Source of the DNA: Plantago elongata
Taxonomy: Eukaryota > Streptophyta > Magnoliopsida > Lamiales > Plantaginaceae
Direction of reading: 5' to 3'
Length of the DNA stretch: 31,239 bases
Assembly (NCBI GenBank): GCA_036897095.1
Contig: JAYMSP010001527.1
Location: 1-31,239, forward strand
The first letter of the stretch is position 1. Each line of letters opens with the position of its first letter. This document shows positions 11,128 through 23,630 of the stretch, one piece after another. The position numbers were made by a program, and so were the translations under genes. A model generated the notes under the pieces. The model was not told where the DNA came from. It saw only the letters and a list, made by a program, of their open reading frames with translations, and made no database searches.

Positions 11128-14100
11128 ATGGGGAAAGACTGGCTTTACTGGGTTCTTGGTGGAAAAGGAAAGTTCTCCGGCAAGAGAAGAAAGGTCAAAT
11201 TAGATGAGGCTGCCTCTTCTGCTGGTTGCATGTGTGCTGTTTTCCAGATCTTTGATCTGCAAAACCACTTGAATCTTCCTTTGAATCATGAAGAAGCTGT
11301 TCCTGGTACTTGTCATCTTCAACATGAACAAGCCATTGCTTCATCAAAAGATGGTACTGTATCACTCATTTTCTTTCAGATTATCTGTATCCATTGAAAT
11401 CAAGAAAACCAGGTTAAAATAGGTGTTTGTCTGTCAGTTACATTACATATCTACTGTTTTATGGCTAAGTATTTAGTTGGTTGATTTTTATGCCCTTTTT
11501 TAGCAGAAATGTTGGAGATTCATGCACCAAGAAACAGCTTGGAGATGGAGGAGGAGCAGCAAACAGACATGGGAAAGGTTGGTTCAGATGCCAATGTTGC
11601 AATCATGAAACAAGTTGAACAGGAAAAGGAAGGATTTTTGAATTTACCTGTAAGTGAAATTATAGTTTTGGTGACTATTAGAAATGTGGTAGTGTCTTTT
11701 CCAATGCAATAGATAAGGTTTTTAGAGCTATAGTCATTATTACTACCAGGAGTTTCAGTGGATTCATTATAGGAAATTTGAATACAGGTGGGAATGCACA
11801 TTAAAACAAGGCATGAAAGGATAATTTCAGCAACACCATCACCAAGAATCTCCACAAAATCAAGAATTGATGACATTTCTTCAGAATGCAGCAGTAACTA
11901 TGGTCATGTTAACTCACCTTCAGCAGCAACCACACCAACTCTTGTTGCTAGGCTTATGGGCCTTGACTTACTACCTGAATCCAACTCCCCATCCTTTTCC
12001 AATTCCAAGACCCCCAAAAATCCCACCTGTAATTACCAGAGAAAAGACAGAACCGTTCTGCAAAACAGAACGAAAGGAGTAGCCTTTTCCGACGACGACA
12101 TCAGCGTAGGTGCCCGGTCAGTACCGGAAACACCGAGGCTATCGTCAGCCCGGAGATCCGACGTGGAGTTTCATCACCACAGGCTGTCACTTCAAATCAA
12201 CAAGGAGAATCGGAACGAAGAGTTTGGCGTCATTTCGAAACCGGGCAGGATGAGAAAGGGTGGTAGGTTCAGGGTGACAGGGGATGAGAACAGAAGTGGT
12301 TCTTCTTCGACTCCTGGCCATTTTGCCAAACAACTAGTGAGGCAAGTGAAGGAAAGTGTCAGCAGAAGAAGAGTTAGCCTAATGGACATCACCAACCAGA
12401 AATTAGAACAAGAACAACCCATTAAAAGAAAAGATGAAAATCTCATCCTTCCCAATCACACTAGCAAGGGAAAGTCCAACAATTTGCCAAATGGTGCAAA
12501 TGGTGCAAATGTTGAAGTTCCATCCTTTTCTCCAAGGTTCAGATTCTTGGAAACAAACAAAACCAAACAAGTAGTACCCACAAATTCATCCACTACCAAA
12601 AGTCCAAGAGTCTCAGAGCCACCATCAGATACTAATAATACATGTGCATTAAAGCCAAAGACTGAGCGAAAATTTCCCGGTAAAGTTACTGAACAGGTAA
12701 GGAATAACAAGAAAGATGAGCAATTTGTTCGTTCAGCAGCAGATAGGAAAAAGAAGAACAGTACCAGTAGCAAGAAAACTCCATTGTTATCAAGTGATAT
12801 TTTGAGTATAAGTGGCCCTACACTTGTACCAGTCAAGAAAGCACCAGCAACAAAATTGCTACCTCAAAAACAGGTAAAAATTTCACCTTAAATCAAAATG
12901 CTTCCTTTTTCTTGCAATTGATTCCTTTTTCTTGCAAAACAAAAGAATTTGATTTAAGCAAAAGTATTACTAGGATTCCATTGCTGGGCATTACTGTCTA
13001 GACACATGTTTCCAAAATGAAGCCTTTATCGTTCAAAGAGTTTCTACTCAATCAGTCAATCATTTCTTTTCATGCCATCTGTCTTTGTGCACTTGTTTTC
13101 TTTGTGTTTCCTTTAGCACATGTTTGTATCCAGATGTTCTTTCCTGCACATTGTACTATGCACAGGTCAAATGTCTTGAACATTGCATCAATCAAGCAAT
13201 TACCTTCCATCAACAATCATAATAGTGGTTTCGGTTTCATCTATGGTACATAGAGCGTCCTAGTGTCTCCTCTCCTGTTAGGCCAGTATTTGATTGTGTT
13301 GTACGGTGCACAGTAAATGGATTAAAAATTCAAATTTTGTCGTATTTACGTTCTATACTTTTATAGTCGGGAATCAATCGGTTTGTTTGAATTCATTTGT
13401 ATAGGCGTGTTTCCCTCTCTAAATTCATCAGGAGAAAAACGGACATAAATGCTTATTGTTAGTTGTTACGGTGGACAGTACAGTGTTCTGTTACTTGTTT
13501 CAAATTCCAATAGGTGACGTTAATATACTTTGGTGTAGGACATGGAAGTGTCAATGTGGATCTATAAAGATGCTAGTACAAAATCAGATTACCTAAGCTA
13601 TCACATTGAATAGCTACGTCTAGGACAATGCACATTAAAATACACGGTCTTTCTCTTGCATCATCACGTACTCACTCAAATTATGATACTTTATGAGTGT
13701 ACATTGCACGTATAGTGTATATTGTACAACAGTTAAGTCGTTAAAGTTTTTTAAATGTTTCATTTATTCTATAATATACTGTACTGTATAATGGTTATAG
13801 TTCTTTAAATGTTTCTTCCGTAAATATTTTATTATCTGCATTATATATTGTTGAATGTAAAAAGTGTAACGCGTAACTAAAAAGCGTAAATCTAAAGTTG
13901 TATTATAATATGGTATCCCATAAGCCAGTTACCAGACATGTGATGTGCCTACCCATGATAATAAAACTCCAAAAATCTCATGTCATTGTCACATCACTTT
14001 CCAAACTTCCATTTCAAATAATTCCTAATTTATTTGAACAAAGTTTAAAGTTAATTAATTTATTACTAGTAGATAATTAAAGTGGGTAAATTTGCAGGTA

Positions 14101-14709
14101 GCAGCAGCATCAGATGCTGTTTCATCGAAAAGGATCACACAGTTATCTCGTAATCCGGACCATCCGTACAGCCACCGTGATCAAATATTCGCCGCCCTTC
14201 CAACTGGCGGCGCCGCCGCCGAGTACGAGGTTTACATAAACAGGATCCTGAGACGGTCCGGTTCGAAATGGCAAACGCTTTCGCACCCGCTGGACCCGTC
14301 GATATTCCACTACCTCGAGCTCTTCTACCCGACCGGTCGCTCAGCGGCTTTGAGCCAACGGAGCAACCGGAAGCTGACATTCCAGCTGGTGGACGAACTT
14401 CTAAGTCAGAAACTGAAACCATATTTCAAGCCGTGGATTTGTAACCGCAATGTGAACGGCCATGTTAAGTTAGCTAAAGAGATTTGTGAGAACGTGTTGA
14501 GTTTTCCAGAGGCGAAATGTGAGGTGCTGGAGGATATTGATGCGTTGATCGATACCGATTTCGGGCCGGATAGTGTGGAGGAGGAAGTGGAGAGGTTGGT
14601 GTTTGAGATGGAAAGGGAGATAATGGAGAAGTTGATGCGAGAGACGGTGGCGGTGGTGGTTGCGGGTGGTCGAGCTGCCGAGGAACGGCGGCTGGTGGAT
14701 GTCACGTGA
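11128..14709 (+). CDS. TRM/LONGIFOLIA-family protein (DUF4378), 4 exons
   Basis: Exons 11128-11353, 11507-11649, 11788-12873 and 14098-14709 join in frame to 688 residues. The start ATG gives MGKDWLYW. The N-terminal half has CMCAVFQIFD (about residues 34-43), APRNSLE, and TLVARLMGLD (174-183), the short LMGL-type motif shared by TRM proteins. The middle is a long basic, Ser/Pro-rich disordered stretch. The last exon is the DUF4378 domain (about 526-675): YINRILRRSG, LDPSIFHYLE, NRKLTFQLVDELL, then EVERLVFEMEREIMEKL, matching the C-terminal TON1-recruiting region. TRM proteins bring TON1 and PP2A to cortical microtubules, and LONGIFOLIA members promote cell elongation. The head resembles the TRM21/22 group by memory only. 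Intron 3 is 1.2 kb and shows no element I could define. It converges on the GSH1 gene. Confidence 0.88.
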
Positions 14710-15504
14710 GGGGTGTGTGAGCACGTGACTGGTCACGAGCTTTTTCAAGTGAGCTGCACGTGCGATGGAGCTGGAACTTGTAAATGGGAGGGTGGTGGTG
14801 CACTTGTGCTTAGTTTTTAATTACAATAGTTTGCCATTGGTTATGGCTTTGGTTAATCAACTTATTTGTATCTAATTACTCGGATTATTTACGTAAATAG
14901 TTTACCGTGGTTCTTGTTTTAACAACTTTTTATCCCAACATCAATACTGTTCTGTCCATCATTTTGAATTTGTCGAAAGTATAGTTGTAATAAAAATTTT
15001 ATACGGAAAAGTGATTTTAACATATTTCAAGATTATTTCAATACAAATAAAATTTATATGTAGATATTATTTATCATTTCTGAAGTTTGAATGGCTTTAC
15101 GTATTTTTTTTTAGTAATGTAGAACAACTGAAAATATCGAAATCGGACAAAATAAGTAACATTTTCCAATTTGGTATATGTTGCACACTAGCTAATTTTT
15201 CAGCCTGAGTTACATTCGGGAAATTGCCTTTTACCAGTTACCACTAATCAACTGAGTGCCTTATATTGACACAGAACTCAACTTTATTACATAGTCAATT
15301 AGGCCCCTAGAAAATACCCATACATTTACAGGACATCAGTTCATGACATTGCCTAGCTAACACCAAACACACCATCTCAAAAAAAAAAAAAAAAAAACAC
15401 CAAACCCACGACCAAAACCAACACCAGGCGCAACAGCAGAAGCTAAGCTTGGTTTGCCAAAAAGATAACCACCTGTGTTGGGTAAGTAGGTTGAAACTGG
15501 AAAG
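14710..15504. terminator. Tail-to-tail 3' regions of the TRM and GSH1 genes
   Basis: AATAAA at 14989-14994 (+) could serve the TRM gene. TTTATT at 15283-15288, read on the minus strand as AATAAA, lies 217 nt past the GSH1 stop. An 18-19-base A run (about 15379-15397) would be a poly-U stretch in the GSH1 3' UTR. No other gene is supported here. Confidence 0.4.
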
Positions 15505-18500
15505 TTAATACATGAGTTCCTGAAAAATAGGATCAACCCTTCCTCCCCATCTCCCATGGTACACCTCGAGTAGCTTTTCCGCAGGGGTTGCACCTGCCAT
15601 TGAGAGAGATTTATGAAAAACGTTCAATAAATTAAGGTACAAAACAAACATCCTGTTTCATGAGGAACGCATTCCTAATAGAAGTGTTTCTCTATCCAAT
15701 CACAGCTAACAAAAGGATAAGAGTCTCTACCTGCCGAGGAAACAATGAATTGATCAACACATGTTTATTAATCTACATAATAGAGTATATACCTGTATTA
15801 ACAACTTCAATTACAGGATCAAGGAATCTTGCTTCATTGAATCCGCGCCTTTCAAGACCATCCTACAAGATAGGGTGTGCAAATGAATAAGAAGCTAACT
15901 TGATGTCATTTATGCAGTACCTCTACAATTGGTACCAAGTCTAGAGCTAACATGTCTTCAACCAAGCAAAGAGGAAACAGGATGGGATGGGTATTTTGAG
16001 TTACCTTTGCCCACTTCACAACATCACGTGCAACATGCTTCAGTAGTCCATCCCGGAATGGTGTCTCCAGGCCATACTTCGGTACCTATTATACAGCCCA
16101 TAAGTTCATAGATTCTCTGTGGCCACCAGGAAACTTTCAAGTACGGAGATTATATTGCACAGTCTGAAGGTTAACTCTCAAAGACAACCTCAAATTCAAG
16201 CATATATGCCGATAAGCTCTGCTCTACTAGATATACCCATAAATTTGAATCATATTTTAACAGTATCTATGTATACACTTGGCAAGTGTAACTGGATAGA
16301 GCAAGTATTGTGAAAAGCCTACATTTCCTAACATTAGGAAAACCAACCCTTACTAATAAGGGCATGTGCCAAACATTTGGGGTGGGGCAGGTTTTCCTGA
16401 TCTTTAGGGGAAACTGAACATATGTCTACGATTTTGAATACCCTGAACATGATTCTTCAACCACACTCTACCATATTACAGACTTCATAAATGATTTGGC
16501 TACTAATAGGTTTTACCTCATTTCTTAGCATCTGTCTCTCTTCTGAGGTCCAGTCAGCTATTAAGTCGAGGACATTTTGCAAAGAGACCTCATCATACAA
16601 GAGGCCCACCTGAAACTCATAAACCATAAGGGATACAGCCAGTGTAAGTCGTGTGTACCGAAAACGCAGTACATAAATTACAAACCGAGCAGGAACACTG
16701 AAAAAGATATCTTAAAGACGGATGTGAATTTTGCATGTGTAGTTATGCCCCAGTCCTTCCCAGAAACAACCTAAGCACCTGCTAATTAGACTGTGGATTG
16801 TCATAAACGGTGAACTAGAACAAAGTTGTCAACTTAAGAAATTGGACGAGAGCATATGAAAAACTAGCCAACAGATCATTTCCACATTAATAGGCTAGGT
16901 AAAATTCGTGCTCATGTGCCAGAAAAATACAAGCAAGGAGACAGGCGAATAAATAAGATGCATGGCATGGTAAATACCCAAAATGCAGGCAACGCGCATA
17001 TAAAAGGTCCTCCATCAGCACCTCTCATTTCCAAGTATCTTTTAAGCCTGACCTGGAAATGTAATGCTTGAACTCGTAAAAATGAATTCAAGTGTTATGA
17101 GGGAATCAGAAATCTTCACATCATTAGAAAATCTAACCTCTGGGTATAATGTTCCGATATGACTCTCCCAGTCACTCAAGGTTGGATATTCACCTGGCAG
17201 GCTGGGAAGTTTCCCAGACATAAAATCCTGCAGGAAATTAAAAAATAAGGACATAGTCATCAAGTCATATAAATTCCTTCAAATATGGATCTTATAGACA
17301 GAGTCAGGAATAGATAATAACCCGGAATGACATTCCATCACAATCGATGTACTTATTATTTCGAATCACAAAGCACATGGGAACATCTAGAGCATAATCC
17401 ACATATTGTTCAAACCTGCGCCAGCAAGACAGCAATTCAGTGATTCGGTCAACCATGAATATCCAACAAGAAAACTCTTAAACCAAATAACAAATCTCGA
17501 TATTCCTGTAAATTTACAAATGACATGGAACTGTACGATATAAAATATATAAATCTTCACTTATTAGTACGAAATGTAATGTAAATAACTAGAAGGAAGC
17601 CATATGTGCATCATGCCCTTTCCCTTTTGTACTTTATGATGCTATCATTTTACTACACGAACACTTGCTTAGAAAATGTGGACATTTTACTGCCACAGCC
17701 CAAAATTGATTTGTTGGTTCATTAAGAGACTAGTTCTACGAATTGTTAGGAATTCCATCAGCCTAATTGAGAGTCAACAGAATAAACTAGCTTACCCGAA
17801 AGAGTCATCAAAGACAAATGGAAGCATCCCACCACGGTCATTCTCAGTCCAAGTTTGACTACACAAGAGGATAGATCGAATTATATCTAACATCGAGAAA
17901 TCAAATCCCACAAGGTTTTTACATCAAACAATTAATGAGAGAGAATCCAAATCGTGGGAAGATGGGAAACTACCTTCTCATGCTGAGATAACCGTTTGGT
18001 TTTCCTTCACTAAAAGGTGAATTTGCAAAGAGTGCTGTAGCAAGCTGCTCCAAAATCAAGTTAGCATGCACAACGCCAAAAGCAATTGAAAAAAGAGATA
18101 ACCAACTTACAGGCTGCAAGGCAAGACCAGCACGGAACTTCCTTATCATATCAGCTTCAGAATCAAAATCCAGATTTACCTGGAAGGGACAAATGTAAAC
18201 AGATAGCTCATTGCAGAACACAGATAGTATAGCACCTATGACTGCTGCGAGACAAAATTGAAAGGTCTCGGAATGATTATGTCGCAATTAATACAAACTG
18301 AAAAACTGATATTAGTAATCAGATATCATAGGAGTATACCTGTATTGTACATGTGCGATACATTGTATCAAGTTGGAGAGATGCTACCTCCGGCGTGTGA
18401 TTGCGAATAACATGGTATCTCCCCTGAGTAAATTATATAGTCAGTACACACAAACTATCATATCTAGTGAAATAGCTGCATAAATTAAACTAATATGCTG

Positions 18501-21500
18501 GTAAAGCTGGGTTTTATCTTCTTTGTTAGAAGTATACCAATGTGTACTCAATCTCAAATTAATCTAATGGACAAGATCTCCAAAATCTTATAAGCCAAGT
18601 TCCTTATGGCACGGACGCACGGTTATTTCCATAGTTGGACATTGTAAGGAAGCAGACATGGTATTGTACATCCTAAAAACCCACAGTACATAGAGCTAAG
18701 ACTGATTCTCCTCTCCGTGAGTTTCTGAAGTTACTTCTCGAACAGCAGTAAACTTAATAGCAGAAACCCTCCAATGTTTAATTGACTCAGATGGTATTTT
18801 CCTAATTGTTATGAACTAATAGAAATTCTTATGTGATACTTAATTCAACTTTAAGTTAGCTGATCATGAGAAATTAACTCAATTAGACACCCTACGTATG
18901 GTTTTTGCTATGTGAATCTCGTATAACATATTACCTTGGGCATTACTGGTACATCCTTACGTCTCCACTTGGGCAGGAAGCCAGCACCTAAGAATCCAAC
19001 TCCCATGTCCTTTGCAACAGACTTGACCTGAGTAATCCACATACAGACAGCATGTCAGCTTTCAGAACATGTCAAGCCTTATATAATGCCGGTAACGGCT
19101 TTCACAGTTTCACCAAGAGAACTTAGCAATGCAAGTTACGAAAACGCAGTCTATATAACATATTGTGTTCTGGGTTACAAGCCATACATGGTATTTGGTG
19201 ACCAACATACAAGTCAATAAGATGTGAGCTAAAAGCTAAACTGACTTCTGATGTAACACAAGAAAGCATATCGGTAAAACACAAAAGGAATTGAAAAAGA
19301 AAACAAACAGAACATATAATAACCTGATATAGATGTGAATCAACTTCAGCGCAAGTTTGATGCAGAGTTTCAACAGGTGCACCACTAAGCTCAAACTGAC
19401 CGCCCGGCTCTAGCGAAATGCTTTGTCCACCCTGATAGACAATTAGTAAGGGCAATAAGCAACACATCTATAAGTCTATGACAGCAAATTCCTACGGTGA
19501 ACTAGCATAACAGAAAGCTAATTACATAGACTGCTAACAAGAAGCAAATAGGCAATGCAGCAATTATACCTGTTTGAGTCCAATAATATTTTCACCTTCC
19601 ATCACTTTATCCCAACCAAACCTCTCAGAAATGTCGTGAAGCAGCTGAGCAATCTGTTGGTACTCAATCGGTCGTAACGTCTCGATTTCAAACCCGAATT
19701 TCTCATGTTCAGTTCCAATCCTGCATTAACCATGGATATATTAGTACAGTAATAAGCTATTATTATAATCAATATTACCATGTGCCTGGATAGGACGTAA
19801 ATGTCACATTCTTAGCTACATTTGATACAAGCATTCTATCAAAATAGAGTATTCTGAATAAAAGCACGCAAGATTTGTTACCTCTGTAAAAATGGTTGGA
19901 TTGATTATTCAATTAAACAGTAAAGCTTACTCCTCGATTGACAGAGCTTATGAATTGAAATGGAAGTACCACTGTACCAGGTATATGCAGAATTAATTTG
20001 GGAAAGTAACCAACAAATTTTGGTTTTGCAGACCTAGCGATTGGCGAATCAAATGTACCCAAGAGGACGAATCAAATGTACACATCTACCCATGAGGAGG
20101 TTAAAGATTCAATTCTCCACGTAATTTATTATGAGTCCGTATTACGAGAGAATCCTACATTTTAAATGGAGATTGGAGAGTACCGAAAGTACCCTCAAGC
20201 TCAAAATGGTAAAACTAGACGATTATATATTTTTTTCGCAACTTGACGATTTTTCACGGATCTTTTGATCCGTATTCATTAAAAACGGATAAAACTAAAC
20301 ACTAGTGTAAATTTAATACTTCCCCCGTTCTTTTTAAAGCGTCCTAATTGGTTGTTTTCTCTAGTATTAAGGAATAATGATAATATATTAGTTTGTATGT
20401 GGTATTATATTAATAAAGTTGTTAATTGGTGATAAAGTAAGTAAGAGATTGAATGAAATGATGATAAAGAGAGGAGAGAAATATAATAAAAATTTAGTTA
20501 GTGAGATATAAACTTTCATTTATGGGTTATGAAGTTTTTAACGCCAAAAAACTTAAAAAGTTTTTATTGGAACGGAGTGAGTATCATGTAAAAATTAGAT
20601 AATTCATTTTATAAACTACACAATATAATGTAAAAATTAGATAATATAAATTACACCGAATGAAATTTCTGTACAAGTAATAAAATCAAATAAGATCATT
20701 TATAAAATTACACAATATAGTTACAAAACTAGACAATATGTTGTAAAAACTAGACAATACATAATAAAAATTAGACGGTTCAACAGCACATCATAAGGAT
20801 ATAAGACAAATATTAGTAAAAACTAAAGCACATGTTATTTATATAAAACTCAGATAATATAAGTGTTAAAAATTAAATGGTCTCTCCGAACTCTTCAAAC
20901 GTAGAGGGCTTTTATGAGACTTTGTAATTTATTATTGTATTTCAAAGAAAAAGTTTTAAATGTTATCCAAACACTCTCTTTAATTTCATTTTTTCGCCAA
21001 TTTTTTTCTTTGCAAACTCTCTAGTATACAATATCCAGATAATTTATTTAAACACGTAAATATACTCCCAATGAAATCATCAATATGTCGATTAGGCTCG
21101 TTTTTTTTTAATGTATTTTTCGGGTACGAGCTCGCTTGAATCCTGAACCAAATGAGCGCAACTCAAACCTACTTATATAGTGTCTTTGTGGATCCCTACT
21201 ATTTATTGTAATGGTGGTGTAACTTGTAACAGACTATTCCTCACTTGCATCAAATTTTTGTAGTTTGGATTCTAAAATTATAGACACATTCTAAATACAC
21301 TCAAAGTTTAAACTTAACCTTCTCTCTATACAAACATGTTCATTTGGAGGTTTTCGGAGATACCAGGTCTCCTTCGATGCATCCTACTCTCAACGAGTAA
21401 TGAATCCACATATAATGGCACCAAGGGAAACCCGACATCAAATAAACCATATGGAGTGCACCTATGTACGTGGCATGGACAAAAAAGAAGGGGTGCACCG

Positions 21501-21992
21501 GAAAAGACCCGACATCAAATAAATCATTTAGAGTGCACCTATGTACATGGCATGGAAATTTTCTAGACTCAAATAAACGACCTAGCATTATTTTGAATTT
21601 TTAATGACCCAGTTTCCATATGCATGTTCATTAAATGTTAGCTAGAAACACTTGCACAACGTTGAAGGCATGAGTTTTACGTAATATATAAAATAAGTAG
21701 TAGTTAGCTAGAGCCTAGAAGTAGGAAAAAGTAGTCCATATTATATTTCTCACCTCCATTGTGATTTAGGCTTGCAACCAGAAGCAAGATAATCAACAAG
21801 ATCTTGTTTCGTAAGAGGCTTTTTGGCAACGTCGACAACATCTTCAGTCGCAGGCCTTGCACAAACCACACCTCCTTTTCGTCGAATTCGCCGTCGTCCC
21901 AAATGCATTCCGTTCCTGCCTGGACCAGTTAGCAAACCCGGAGAAGAAGTATCTAGCCTTGTTTTGAATCCTGGCTGGGAAATCAACGCCAT
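15505..21992 (-). CDS. GSH1: Glutamate-cysteine ligase, chloroplastic (GSH1-type), 15 exons
   Basis: First enzyme of glutathione synthesis: ATP-dependent joining of glutamate and cysteine in plastids. Exons (high to low): 21992-21754, 19720-19570, 19431-19324, 19027-18935, 18423-18340, 18179-18111, 18044-17974, 17858-17796, 17415-17322, 17227-17138, 17052-16978, 16609-16517, 16085-16005, 15862-15793, 15593-15505. All introns are GT-AG, phases fit, and the frame is open for 489 residues. The start gives MALISQPGF, like other plant homologues; an Arg-rich transit peptide ends near VCA (about residue 48). Family blocks: [82 protein letters not shown] and CALPAFW. Odd points: MCFVIR at 306-311 where I recall MYF(A/V)YR, and GGPFICALP at 368-376 where WRRL is expected, two residues shorter. 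It may be a diverged paralogue. Confidence 0.93.
19721..21753 (-). other. GSH1 intron 1, 2.0 kb, swollen by repeats
   Basis: This intron is far longer than the other 13 (roughly 90-600 bp). Besides the Stowaway MITE it holds AT-rich degenerate repeats of the kind GTAAAAATTAGATAAT (about 20588-20780), and a 77-bp imperfect tandem duplication (21431 and 21508, each starting CCCGACATCAAATAAA and containing GAGTGCACCTATGTAC). No coding region is supported. Confidence 0.7.
20317..20583. mobile_element. Stowaway-like MITE in GSH1 intron 1
   Basis: The element at 20319-20581 (263 bp) lies between TA dinucleotides (20317-20318 and 20582-20583), the Tc1/mariner target. Its ends are inverted and match the usual plant Stowaway type: CTTCCCCCGTTC on the left and GAACGGAGTGAG on the right, followed inward by T/A-rich matching stretches (CTTTTTAAAG and AAAAAGTTTTT). 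It carries no ORF. Confidence 0.75.
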
Positions 21993-22729
21993 GCCTGCAA
22001 TTACATTTTCCAAAACATTATTATTGGTTACTTTTACTTTACGAGCGAAATGAATCAATCTGCAAAAATACAGATTAAGATGAACGTACAAAACTTGATA
22101 TAATCATAAGATTTAAGAAGTATACTTTTTGTTAAGGCGGTGATCTTTATTGGCGATAAACTGACGCTAGCTTTCTTAATTCAATCTCGTCTCATAACCA
22201 AACATACAAAAAGTAATATTTGTACTGAATTACTGAGACACATGCAGGTTTGTTTAAAAATGTAAGTAGAAAGCGGTGGCACGATAGGTGACCGTCTTAT
22301 CCTATCCATATTGTAATAAATTTAGTGATTCGATTATGAATACTGCATGGCTACTAAATACTATGCGACAACATTATTATATTTTTAAAATATACATGTA
22401 CGGGATCAACCTATTACACGTGTTATATGATTCACAACTGGTCATCGATCGACATGTAGTATGCACTCACCAGTCATCACTAGCTAGCATCTCACTTCGG
22501 AACTAAATATTTCAACCACAAACGAATCATAATTAATGATCTGTACTTCTGAATAAATTACTGTATTGCTAGTATCAAGTGTCTCTTTTCTAATCAAGTG
22601 GGACGAAGATCGAATAACAAACAAGTATGGGACCAATGAACAAGACTATTAGCTAGTCCGATCGGTGTGAAAGTTAATGTTCCTGAAATTCGTATAATAT
22701 TATATAATAAAGTTTTGGGTGTAAAATAT
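21993..22729 (-). promoter_or_regulatory. Upstream region of GSH1
   Basis: About 740 bp lies between the GSH1 start and a MITE. The GSH1 reading frame is open upstream to an ATG at 22091, but homology favours the start at 21992. No unambiguous TATA box is seen. Presumably this stretch holds the promoter and 5' UTR; nothing more specific can be supported. Confidence 0.35.
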
Positions 22730-22885
22730 TTAGTTGCTGTTTGGATGGACATTTGAGTGGCCATTTGAATGGATTTTGTGTTTGAATGGACATTTAAGTG
22801 GGGTATTTTAAGTATATTTTAGGTCAAATCACTGTTAATCGAGCCAAATGGGGCATATTCAAATCCCCATCCAAACACCCCCTTA
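22730..22885. mobile_element. Tourist-like MITE, copy 1
   Basis: The element at 22733-22882 (150 bp) is flanked by TTA on both sides, the PIF/Harbinger target. The ends pair as inverted repeats: GTTGCTGTTTGGATGG on the left; inward from the right GGGGGTGTTTGGATGG. The core contains AAATCACTGTTAATCGA, shared with the copies at 25588 and 26438. It lies about 740 bp upstream of the GSH1 start codon. Confidence 0.8.
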
Positions 22886-23630
22886 TTTTTTTTTATTTAT
22901 AAATTAATTGTATATTGTTGTATTTGGATCTCCCCGAAGAGCTTGTCATTGTGATCGCAAAAAGAGAGTCCGGCCAATATAGCCAAGATTTTCTTGCTTT
23001 TTATTCTGTTTGAGTCAACTGTCGCATGACGTTTCTTCTGCACCAACGAGCATTTTGATGGTTCGCGCCATGTCTGACTAAGTTCATGTTTTCGCCCGTC
23101 TCAAATACTACGGGCTACATCTCAATAGGTACATCGTATTTTCCCCTCCGCCTCAGGCTGTCTCGCGGAATATGAAAACATGGAAACAGGGTATATGTAA
23201 CAGCTTTTGAGCACAATGTGAAGATACAAGACAATAATCAGACAGCTTACTAGGTTACACAGCCATAATCTAAGGGCATGTTTTGGACTTCAACACCAGT
23301 ATGCATAAAATTCAGAAAATGAAGTGTCGAATTGGGAAACGCCAATTGAAATTGCCCTTTTTATTCATAAGCGAACTTTGCAGAATACCAACTATATAAA
23401 GAAATTTGACAAGTCCCAAAGGCATTGAGATTCTGAAATGTAAATCTATATCACTATACAGTACATACAAAAGCAATACTTGGCAATCCAATATAGCCCT
23501 TTCTTGCTCTTGCAAATTTTACCAATTCAGCTGCCTACTATTCTTTGTACATTATGATAACAGCAGATATTTGCTATCAAGAATCAACCAAAGATAACAA
23601 ACACATTCTATACATTTTAGAGAACATGTC
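22886..23630. other. Intergenic DNA and 3' UTR of the PyrP2-like gene
   Basis: TTTATT at 23360-23365 reads as AATAAA on the minus strand, 266 nt after the PyrP2-like stop, a plausible poly(A) signal. The rest (22886-23330) shows no gene or recognisable element. Confidence 0.35.

Noticed and set aside
14135..14748. Several minus-strand ORFs opposite the last exon of the TRM gene
   Set aside because: They are shadows of the GC-rich DUF4378 exon; their translations have no recognisable domain.
21993..22091. Longer GSH1 N-terminus starting at 22091
   Set aside because: The extension is AT-rich and has no counterpart in plant homologues, which begin close to MALISQ; the start at 21992 also keeps a normal transit peptide.
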